Source: an uncultured SAR116 cluster alpha proteobacterium
GTDB taxonomy: Bacteria; Pseudomonadota; Alphaproteobacteria; Puniceispirillales; Puniceispirillaceae
Length of the DNA stretch: 64,000 nucleotides
Direction of reading: 5' to 3'
NCBI GenBank assembly: GCA_902623185.1
Contig: CACNSW010000004.1
Span: 18,904 to 82,903, forward strand
This document shows, piece after piece, positions 45,623 through 53,138 of this stretch. The notes below the pieces were generated by a model. The model saw only the letters and a program-made list of their open reading frames with translations. It was not told the DNA's origin and made no database searches. Position numbers and translations under genes: made by a program. Position 1 is the stretch's first letter; each line of letters starts with the position of its first letter.

Positions 45623-46837
45623 ATGAAACTTAACCCGGAATATAGCATGTTTGACGCCAACATGTTCATCCAACTCCGGGAAGCCCTTAGAGGTATTACT
45701 GCCCCATCTGGGGTGGAGGTGCTTGATTTGTCGATTGGTGAACCACAACTCTCGGTTGGGTCACTGTTGACAGATAGTGTTGCTGCCCACAATTGCAGTT
45801 GGCAGTTCTACCCCAAAGTGTCGGGAACACCAGCCTTCATTGACGCTGTTTGTGGCTATATAGGACGGCGGTGGCCTGTGGCAGCAGGTCTCGCTAAACT
45901 GCGCACCCAGATTTTGCCAGTGCCCGGCACACGTGAACCCCTTGCCCTGCTTGGCGGGTTGGTTCGCAACACAAAGCCTGATGCTGTGGCGCTGGTGACA
46001 AATCCGTTCTACCACGCTTGGCGTGCGGGGGCGCTTGCAAGCGGGGCAAAGATTGCTTTCATCGACAGTCATCAAAGCAACAATTTTATTCCTGACCTCT
46101 TTGCTATATCGCCAGATGTTCTAGATATGACAACGTTGATGTATATCTGTAGCCCTACAAATCCTCAGGGAACTGTTATGGACTTGGATTATCTTCAGCA
46201 GGCGCTGACTCTAGCGCGGCGGCATGATTTTCTTCTGGTCATGGATGAGTGCTACGCCGATATATGGCGTTCAGGCGCCGCGCCGACAGGTATGTTGGAG
46301 GCGGCGGCCAGTCTCGCTGGCGACGATGAGGACCCGTTGCGCAATCTGGTTGTAGTGAACTCGCTTTCTAAAAGGTCAAGCGCAGCGGGGTTGCGGGCTG
46401 GTTTCATCATTGGGGACGCTAGCGTGATATCTCAGTATGGAAAAGTTGTTGCAAATGGTGGCGCGCTTGTCCCAACACCGCTTCTTGGGGTGGCTGCCCA
46501 GCTTTATGCCGATGACAGGCATGTAGAGAAGCTTCGTGCGCATTATGATGAGTCCTTTGCTATCGCTAAGCGCTATCTAGGAATTGACCCGCCGCCGGGT
46601 GGCTTTTTTCTTTGGCTTGAGGTTGGTGACGACCTTGCTTTCGTTCGCCAATTGATGGCCGAACAGGGTGTTAGGGCATTGCCTGGCCAGTTTATGGGTG
46701 TGCCTGGCGCAGCGCCCAACCCAGCTAGCGGCTTTGTGCGGTTGGCGCTTGTTCATGATCACCAGAAAATTGAGGATGCCATGTCTCGGGTTGCACAACT
46801 CTGGCCACATTATGAGCAAAATATGAATTTACGGTAG
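45623..46837 (+). CDS. Class I/II aminotransferase, probable succinyldiaminopimelate aminotransferase (DapC)
   Basis: PLP fold-type I transaminase of 404 residues. Features: LDLSIGEPQL near the start, ICSPTNPQGTVM (substrate/cofactor Asn), LLVMDECYADIW (ring Asp and Tyr), NSLSKRSSAAGLRAGF (PLP Lys about residue 251) and the final Arg region GFVRLAL. The overall pattern matches alphaproteobacterial DapC of the lysine/meso-diaminopimelate pathway, and dapF is in the same window (56881). It ends one base before ftsK. A general aspartate-type aminotransferase is the alternative. Confidence 0.82.
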   Translation: MKLNPEYSMFDANMFIQLREALRGITAPSGVEVLDLSIGEPQLSVGSLLTDSVAAHNCSWQFYPKVSGTPAFIDAVCGYIGRRWPVAAGLAKLRTQILPVPGTREPLALLGGLVRNTKPDAVALVTNPFYHAWRAGALASGAKIAFIDSHQSNNFIPDLFAISPDVLDMTTLMYICSPTNPQGTVMDLDYLQQALTLARRHDFLLVMDECYADIWRSGAAPTGMLEAAASLAGDDEDPLRNLVVVNSLSKRSSAAGLRAGFIIGDASVISQYGKVVANGGALVPTPLLGVAAQLYADDRHVEKLRAHYDESFAIAKRYLGIDPPPGGFFLWLEVGDDLAFVRQLMAEQGVRALPGQFMGVPGAAPNPASGFVRLALVHDHQKIEDAMSRVAQLWPHYEQNMNLR

Positions 46838-46838
46838 C

Positions 46839-49202
46839 ATGGTTGATCCTGAAATCAAAAAACAGATCTTGTCGCCAATGCTCTCGCAATTTTTGCGACG
46901 ACGGTTCATGGAACTTTTTGGTACGTTGCTGCTATTGCTTGGCGCCGGGCTGTCGGTATCACTATTCACTGCAAATCCAGGAGATCCCTCTATTGGCGTT
47001 GTGTCTACCAAAGAGACTGTTAATCTTCTTGGCGTAATTGGCGCCAACATTGCCAATATCCTTAACCAGGGGCTAGGCCATGCTGCTTATTGGGTTGCTC
47101 TGTTTCCAATCTGCTGGGGTTACAGGCTGATTCGCAAACAGAAAATTAGTCAAAAGCGTGTCAGGATTATTGCCTTCCCGATAGCCACGGCGTTTCTGGC
47201 TACCGGGTTTTACGGCATTGGTGGTGGTGATGCTGGCATCGAGGGTGGCGGTGTGACGAACTATGGTGGTGCTCTTGGCAAAATTTCCTTTGACTTAGTT
47301 GCTCCACTCGTCCCAGAGATTCCGCCTGTGGCAGAGCTGACGTCGACCCACTATGTCGGCATCATTGTTGGCTTTCTGGGGCTCATTATCTGGGGCTGGT
47401 CGGCTGCGCTGTCACGCGTCCAGCTCATCCTTGCTGCTGCGCCGATGGGATGGTTATTTTTTGGGACGAGAAAGATGGTGACTTTTTTACTCCCTTTTGC
47501 CGCGAGTTCAAACGAAGGCGCAAAGCTGCAACGCTCGGCGCCGCCACTGCGCAATGGTGAAGCAGTTGGCCGTAAGAAGCAGCGTCAGGAGCCTGTTCTT
47601 GTGGCCGGAGCAACGCCGCTGGAAATCGATGCAGCCAAGCCACACAGACCTTTATCCGGGGAGCAGGAAAGTTTAGATTTCGGATCAGGCGCTGCTTTTA
47701 AACTGCCGGCAAAACGCCTGTTAAAAACACCAGGAAAGGCAGCAGCTGGGCCATCAAAACAAGAGCTTACCAACCGAGCTGCTGATCTGGAAAATGTGCT
47801 CTCTGACTTCTCTGTTAACGGCAGCATTAATGAATCACGCTATGGCCCGGTTGTAACACGCTATGATCTCAATCCGGCACCGGGCACAAAATCACAGCGC
47901 GTCATTGCGCTCGCTGATGACATAGCACGCTCGATGAGTGCCGTATCGGTTAGGGTAGCGGTTGTCCCTGGGCAAAATGTGATCGGCATTGAACTACCGA
48001 ATGAAAACCGGCAAACCGTCCTGCTCCGCGAAATCCTTGACCATGGTGTCTGGCAGAAAGATGAGAGCGATCTGCCAATGGCTCTAGGCAAGGACATTGC
48101 TGGTATCCCGGTGGTTGTTGATCTGGGACGGATGCCGCATCTGCTTGTTGCGGGAACCACTGGTTCGGGCAAATCGGTCGGCATCAATGCGATGATCATT
48201 TCCTTGCTATATCGGCATACACCTGAGACTTGCAGAATGATCATGATTGACCCAAAAATGCTTGAATTGTCGGTCTATGACGGCATCCCACACCTCTTGA
48301 GTCCGGTGGTTACTGACCCTTCAAAGGCGGTGGCAGCGTTAAAATGGGCGGTTCGAGAAATGGAGAGCCGATATCGCAATATGGCTAAGATGGGCGTCAG
48401 GAACATCACCGGATACAATAAGCGACTGGCTGAGGCGCGGGCTGCCAAGGAGGTTTTGACACGGCGTGTACAGACTGGATTTGATCAGGAGACAGGAAAG
48501 CCGGTTCATGAGGAAGAGGTGCTGGATCTTGCACCGCTCCCATTCATTGTAGTGGTGATTGATGAAGTGGCGGATTTGATGCTGGTTGCTGGTAAGGAAA
48601 TCGAGGCAGCAGTACAGCGCCTCGCACAGATGGCTCGGGCTGCTGGCATCCATGTGATCATGGCCACACAGCGACCGTCAGTTGACGTCATCACCGGAAC
48701 AATTAAAGCTAATTTTCCAACTCGCATGAGCTTTCAGGTGACTTCACGCATTGACAGCCGGACCATTCTTGGTGAACAGGGCGCTGAGCAACTTCTTGGG
48801 CGAGGCGACATGCTTTTCATGGAAGGTGGTGGGCGACTGCGTCGTGTTCATGGCCCCTTTGTTGAGGATAGCGAGGTTGAGGCGGTGGCTGATTTCCTGC
48901 GCCAACAGGGGGTACCGGAATATGATGAACGTGTAGTGGCGGACGAACAGGTGGATCAGGTTGAAAATTCAGCTGTTAGCGATCTTGGCGCCAAAGGAAA
49001 CAGCCTATACGAACAGGCCGTACAACTCGTCGTCCGAGAACAGAAAGCTTCAACCAGTTTTGTTCAGCGCCATTTGAAAATTGGTTATAATCGGGCGGCG
49101 ACAATTGTTGAGGAGATGGAGAAAAACGGTATCATTGGGGCGGCTAATCATGTTGGCAAACGCGAAGTTCTTATACAAGATGATGTTGGGGATGCGTGTT
49201 GA
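46839..49202 (+). CDS. ftsK: DNA translocase FtsK
   Basis: Septum-anchored DNA pump that clears the closing septum and activates XerCD recombination. 787 residues: four hydrophobic segments in the first ~200, a short linker (about 210-300), then the alpha/beta motor with Walker A GTTGSGKSVG (near residue 440) and Walker B FIVVVIDEVADLM, and the gamma winged helix at the end (SFVQRHLKIGYNRAATIVEEME) that reads KOPS. The stop overlaps the lolA start by one base. Confidence 0.97.
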   Translation: MVDPEIKKQILSPMLSQFLRRRFMELFGTLLLLLGAGLSVSLFTANPGDPSIGVVSTKETVNLLGVIGANIANILNQGLGHAAYWVALFPICWGYRLIRKQKISQKRVRIIAFPIATAFLATGFYGIGGGDAGIEGGGVTNYGGALGKISFDLVAPLVPEIPPVAELTSTHYVGIIVGFLGLIIWGWSAALSRVQLILAAAPMGWLFFGTRKMVTFLLPFAASSNEGAKLQRSAPPLRNGEAVGRKKQRQEPVLVAGATPLEIDAAKPHRPLSGEQESLDFGSGAAFKLPAKRLLKTPGKAAAGPSKQELTNRAADLENVLSDFSVNGSINESRYGPVVTRYDLNPAPGTKSQRVIALADDIARSMSAVSVRVAVVPGQNVIGIELPNENRQTVLLREILDHGVWQKDESDLPMALGKDIAGIPVVVDLGRMPHLLVAGTTGSGKSVGINAMIISLLYRHTPETCRMIMIDPKMLELSVYDGIPHLLSPVVTDPSKAVAALKWAVREMESRYRNMAKMGVRNITGYNKRLAEARAAKEVLTRRVQTGFDQETGKPVHEEEVLDLAPLPFIVVVIDEVADLMLVAGKEIEAAVQRLAQMARAAGIHVIMATQRPSVDVITGTIKANFPTRMSFQVTSRIDSRTILGEQGAEQLLGRGDMLFMEGGGRLRRVHGPFVEDSEVEAVADFLRQQGVPEYDERVVADEQVDQVENSAVSDLGAKGNSLYEQAVQLVVREQKASTSFVQRHLKIGYNRAATIVEEMEKNGIIGAANHVGKREVLIQDDVGDAC

Positions 49203-49810
49203 TGATAGGCAGATCGAGAATTAGTTTCAGATTTGATTTATCGCCAATTGTATTGGCGATGTTTTTTTTGATGTCAATGCCGGCACAAGCAATCAATTAC
49301 ATTGAGGAGGCAGAGAGGTGGTTTGCCAAAATCACAACCATGAAAGCCGATTTCATCCAGATTGTGTCGGATGGTACGATAGCAGAGGGTGTGCTGCACT
49401 TGCGCCGCCCGCATCGAATGAAGATTATTTATGATTTGGACGAGCCGCTGGTACTATTGACCACTCCGGTGTGGTTGCATGTCGACCGGCCGGCGGAGAA
49501 AATATTGACCAGTTATCCTATTAGTGAGACTCCACTCTCCTTAATCCTCCAGAAAGAGGTTAAACTACGCTCGGATGAATTCAGGACCACGAGCTTTCTG
49601 CGTGACGGCATTGTCAGTATTGTCATCGAAAAAAGAACGGGAAAGGCGGCGGGCTTACTTAAGCTTGAATTTACTGAGCGGCCGTTCCAACTTCGCCGAT
49701 GGACCATCGAAGATGCGGCTGATATTACTACCACCGTCACCCTGCAGAATATGCGATTTGGCCATAAGTATGAGAACAAATTTTTCACCCCGTCCAATTA
49801 TCAACGTTAG
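49202..49810 (+). CDS. lolA: Outer-membrane lipoprotein carrier protein LolA
   Basis: Periplasmic chaperone carrying lipoproteins from LolCDE to the outer membrane. Signal peptide about 30 residues (hydrophobic stretch IVLAMFFLMS, cleavage after AQA). The mature part shows MKADFIQIVSDGTIAEGVLHLRR (seen in two parts), RPHRMKIIYDL and FTERPFQLRRWTI, typical of LolA. ATG 49202 shares one base with the ftsK stop; an in-frame GTG at 49196 is less likely. The gene pair ftsK-lolA is conserved in alphaproteobacteria. Confidence 0.92.
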   Translation: MIGRSRISFRFDLSPIVLAMFFLMSMPAQAINYIEEAERWFAKITTMKADFIQIVSDGTIAEGVLHLRRPHRMKIIYDLDEPLVLLTTPVWLHVDRPAEKILTSYPISETPLSLILQKEVKLRSDEFRTTSFLRDGIVSIVIEKRTGKAAGLLKLEFTERPFQLRRWTIEDAADITTTVTLQNMRFGHKYENKFFTPSNYQR

Positions 49811-50236
49811 TCATTCCAATTAGCGTCATAATGGTTGCGTTTATCCAGCCGTAATAAAATTCCGTACGACATGACTTTAGCAACTAGGAACAGTGATATT
49901 ATCTGCTTGTGAAATAATGAATAAATTTGCACCGACAGAATACAAGGGATTGCGCCTTTTGGGATATAAACCACATACTGCAACAGTCACAAAAAAGGCT
50001 CCTTAGACAATTACAAAAATTGCTAGCTGGGGCATTGTTTTTATTTCTCTCAAAGCCCAATAGCACTGGTTGTTGTAATTTTTTTGCGACTAACTGACAC
50101 GTCTTTACTCGATTTTTGCCAGCAATTGTTTCCTATTTTGATTTTACATGACGGATTATTTCACGAGCACATTATTTGCTTTTTCGGAATGTAGCTATAA
50201 TATTTTTTAGCTAATCTAAGGATCACACGAGAATCA
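49811..50236 (+). promoter_or_regulatory. AT-rich intergenic region with a candidate promoter for the sulfotransferase/OGT operon
   Basis: About 425 bases with no gene I can support. Near its right end is a perfect TATAAT (50196-50201), 35 bases before the ATG of the first operon gene, but no well-spaced -35 is present (TTGCTT at 50176 is 14 bases away). AAGGA at 50216-50220 may serve translation. The switch to AT-rich composition begins here. Confidence 0.4.
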
Positions 50237-51586
50237 ATGTTTAGAAAAATTGAAATATGGATTCTATACCTCGTAGTTTTATTTGGTATTTTATTTGCAG
50301 TGGCATTTGGAGTGCTTGTAAGACAAGAATTGGTTGGTACAGTAAAACTCGGCAATGTTTCTAAAACGGCATTATTCTTATCTGAAATCCCAAGAAACAT
50401 AAAAAAAATAATCTTAAAATCAGACACTTTTCTTCATGACCGCTTCCAATCTATTGCAGGTTTCAACGGCGATGTTAATCAGCAGGAAAGCTACCTCCTT
50501 TTGTCGAGACATACAGATAAAGAAGGTATTGTAGAGTTGGTCAATCTTAGAAATTTTGAGGTTTTGCATACCTGGAATCCAGACATGGATAAATTGAATA
50601 ACGCAATACCAAAAGTCGAAGCTATGGAAAATATCAATCGAGATTTCAACGAAAAAAGAGCTCGTCTTTGGCACCCACAATTAGATAATGATGGGGGTTT
50701 GGTTTTTTTAAGCGGAGCTTTTAGGAGAATAGACAGCTGTTCGGATTTGATTTATCAGGTCGCCGATCAACAGTATCATCACTCTATAGAAATGGATATC
50801 GAGGGCAACTTTTGGGCCCCAATTCATAAAAATCCGTTTAGTTTACCAGAAGATAAAGTTGGTAAAGACATGGTTTTTGAGTATGGATTCATAGACGATT
50901 CCGTCGTAAAGCTATCGCCTAGTGGAGATGTAATTTATCAAAAATCGGTTTCAGAAATTTTTATAGAAAACGGGCTAGAATATCTTTTGTTCTCTGTTGG
51001 AGGAGACAGCTTTACCACTGATCCAATTCACCTAAATGATATCCAACCTGTTAACTTTAATAGTCAGTTTTGGCGTAAAGGCGATTTGTTTCTATCTTTA
51101 AGAAATCAATCTATGGTCATTCTATATAGACCATCGACTGGAAAAATAATTTGGCAAGGCGCGGGACCTTTTTTCTATCAACATGATGTAAATATATTAA
51201 GTAACCACAGCATATCAATTTTTAATAATAACACTAAAGTTTTTCATAATGGGCCCAGAGTTGATGGGCATAACGAAGTAGTGATCTATGATTTTTTAAC
51301 AGACGAATATTCAACATATCTTTCTGAGGGGTTGGTTGAGCAAGAAGTGAAAACAATTACAGAGGGCAGAAGTAAAATCTTGCCCAATGGCGAGTTATTT
51401 GTCGAGGAACAAAATTTTGGAAGACTTCTATATTTTAATAAAGATGGTTCACTCAGGTGGTCATTTATTAATCGAACAAAAAAAGGAAAAGTTGGATTGC
51501 TCAGCTGGTCAAGAATTTTGTACTCTGAATCTGAAATATCCAATGTTAAGAAATTTTTGAAAGAACGGCGCACCTGTGAAAATTAA
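50237..51586 (+). CDS. Membrane-anchored arylsulfotransferase-like beta-propeller protein
   Basis: 449 residues with one N-terminal membrane helix (about 8-28) and a large extracytoplasmic domain resembling the arylsulfotransferase (ASST) family: YHHSIEMDIEGNFWAPIHKN, DPIHLNDIQPVN, GDLFLSLRNQSMVILYRPST, GKIIWQGAGPFFYQHDVNIL and ISIFNNN are typical propeller elements with conserved histidines. ASST enzymes transfer sulfate between phenolic esters via a histidine without PAPS; whether this one is active is not known. First gene of an operon; its end overlaps the next gene by 11 bases. AT-rich. Confidence 0.75.
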   Translation: MFRKIEIWILYLVVLFGILFAVAFGVLVRQELVGTVKLGNVSKTALFLSEIPRNIKKIILKSDTFLHDRFQSIAGFNGDVNQQESYLLLSRHTDKEGIVELVNLRNFEVLHTWNPDMDKLNNAIPKVEAMENINRDFNEKRARLWHPQLDNDGGLVFLSGAFRRIDSCSDLIYQVADQQYHHSIEMDIEGNFWAPIHKNPFSLPEDKVGKDMVFEYGFIDDSVVKLSPSGDVIYQKSVSEIFIENGLEYLLFSVGGDSFTTDPIHLNDIQPVNFNSQFWRKGDLFLSLRNQSMVILYRPSTGKIIWQGAGPFFYQHDVNILSNHSISIFNNNTKVFHNGPRVDGHNEVVIYDFLTDEYSTYLSEGLVEQEVKTITEGRSKILPNGELFVEEQNFGRLLYFNKDGSLRWSFINRTKKGKVGLLSWSRILYSESEISNVKKFLKERRTCEN

Positions 51587-51806
51587 AATTATTTCCTTTT
51601 TGTATATGGTTTCTGTGCCTGTGCCCGCTGCGGCGTATATTGGACCGGGTATGGGTGGTGGCGCCATTGCCGCTATACTTGGACTTTTTGCGGCCTTTTT
51701 CTTAGCACTCTTTGGGATTTTATATTTCCCAATAAAACGCGCAATAAAGAATAGGAAAAAAACAAAAAACAAATTTGGTAAGCAAGATCAGAACGAATCT
51801 AAGTGA
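51576..51806 (+). CDS. Small membrane protein (AYIGPGxGGG type)
   Basis: 76 residues: an N-terminal signal-like hydrophobic stretch ending PAAA, then AYIGPGMGGGAIAAILGLFAA leading into a second hydrophobic helix, and a strongly basic tail (KRAIKNRKKTKNK). The GTG start at 51576 lies inside the preceding gene, so translation is coupled. Proteins of this size and glycine pattern occur beside sulfotransferase and arylsulfotransferase-like genes; no function is known. It may anchor or assemble the complex encoded by the operon, an inference from position alone. Confidence 0.75.
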   Translation: MKIKIISFLYMVSVPVPAAAYIGPGMGGGAIAAILGLFAAFFLALFGILYFPIKRAIKNRKKTKNKFGKQDQNESK

Positions 51807-52162
51807 CTTACTTCATACTTTTAATTTTGTGCCTGATTTCATTCGAATTTCTTCATTTCATCAAATTCTTTGATCGCTTAAATACAACACTTTTTTTAAC
51901 TAAAAAAGTTTTGAAGATTCTTTCTTCAGTTAGAATTAGTGATCATTGGAAGGAAAAAATTATCTTGAATTATGCATGCAGTTTAATGAGTTTATCCATT
52001 CAAATGCTGTTAGTGATGATTTCTATTATATCGGTATTTTTTATCGTAAATATCTTCATAAGTGATTTAGTTTTAATTGCGCTGTCTCCACCTGGAATGG
52101 CTTTCTCCTTATTTTCGATTATTGGTTATTCATTGTTTAGAAAAGCTACCAAAAATGGATAA
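51803..52162 (+). CDS. Small integral membrane protein (unknown)
   Basis: 119 residues with three hydrophobic segments: about 2-20, 61-87 and 89-110, joined by a basic loop (FLTKKVLKILSSVRISDHWKEK). No recognised family. GTG 51803 overlaps the stop of the previous gene (GTGA) and the end overlaps the next start by eight bases, which supports it as a real, coupled gene. Confidence 0.7.
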   Translation: MTYFILLILCLISFEFLHFIKFFDRLNTTLFLTKKVLKILSSVRISDHWKEKIILNYACSLMSLSIQMLLVMISIISVFFIVNIFISDLVLIALSPPGMAFSLFSIIGYSLFRKATKNG

Positions 52163-53138
52163 TTATTCTTGGCTACAGAAAAAAATACATAAAATTGCTC
52201 TTAGTTCTCAGTTTATGCGTGAGATAACCTTTGATGTTGAAAGAGCCTTATTTACTTCAATTCAAGATAGCAATGAGCACCTTTTTATTTGTGGACTAGC
52301 TAGATCTGGAACTACAGTCCTTCTAAACTCTTTGTATCATTCCAATGAATTTGCGTCGCTTTCTTATCAAGATATGCCCTTCGTTCTTGCGCCAAATCTT
52401 TGGTCAAAAATGTCATTTTTAAAAAAGGAAACACCTTATATTGAAAGAGCACACGGTGACGGTATTGAGATATCCTTAAGATCGCCAGAAGCATTTGAAG
52501 AAGTGTTTTGGCGAACATTCGACGAGACAGAGATCTCTACAGAAAAAAAATTTGCGAATTACGTCCATAGAATTAATCAGAGGTATCAAAAAAACAGATA
52601 TTTGAGTAAAAACAATCAGAATATCAATCGGCTAAACTTGATTTTAAAAATCTTTCCAACTGCAAAAATTCTTATACCGTTTAGGCTGCCGCTACAGCAC
52701 TCATACTCTTTGCTCAATCAACACAAAAAGTTTATTCATAAATCAAAAACGAATCGCTTTATTTCTGATTACATGAAGTGGACTTGTCATACTGAATTTG
52801 GGCCAAATTATGAGCCATTACATAACATTGACATAAAACACACAAATTTCCTGGAAATAAATCACTGGCTCGAGCAATGGTTTTTAACTTATGAACGTTG
52901 TTTTAAGCTTCACCAAAAAAATAAAAGAATAAAATTTGTGTGCTTTGAAAAGCTTTGTAGCGATAATAATTATTGGAAAAATATCCTTAAATTCTCAAAG
53001 GTGAAAACAAAGTTCCCCTTTGATTTTGTTAGAGCGACTAAAAGTGTAGAAATTAGGTGCGATAAAAAACTATTTACAAAATCAGAAGACTTATACGAGC
53101 AGCTGAATATTTCAGATCAATCAAGAATGAAAAATTGA
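52155..53138 (+). CDS. PAPS-dependent sulfotransferase family protein
   Basis: 327 residues with a single sulfotransferase domain: the 5'-phosphosulfate loop LFICGLARSGTTVLLNSLYH is near residue 38, followed by SLSYQDMPFVLAP and, in the middle, ILIPFRLPLQHSYSLLNQHK as the 3'-phosphate segment. There are no TPRs, unlike the other sulfotransferases of the window. Cytoplasmic by prediction. ATG 52155 is inside the preceding gene; the stop overlaps the next start (TTGA). The substrate is unknown; the adjacent OGT homologue suggests a glycosylated or protein acceptor. Confidence 0.82.
   Translation: MDNYSWLQKKIHKIALSSQFMREITFDVERALFTSIQDSNEHLFICGLARSGTTVLLNSLYHSNEFASLSYQDMPFVLAPNLWSKMSFLKKETPYIERAHGDGIEISLRSPEAFEEVFWRTFDETEISTEKKFANYVHRINQRYQKNRYLSKNNQNINRLNLILKIFPTAKILIPFRLPLQHSYSLLNQHKKFIHKSKTNRFISDYMKWTCHTEFGPNYEPLHNIDIKHTNFLEINHWLEQWFLTYERCFKLHQKNKRIKFVCFEKLCSDNNYWKNILKFSKVKTKFPFDFVRATKSVEIRCDKKLFTKSEDLYEQLNISDQSRMKN

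Noticed and set aside
49917..50006. Possible 29-codon gene in the lolA-operon gap
   Set aside because: No ribosome-binding site, no signal or family pattern, and such short frames are expected by chance.
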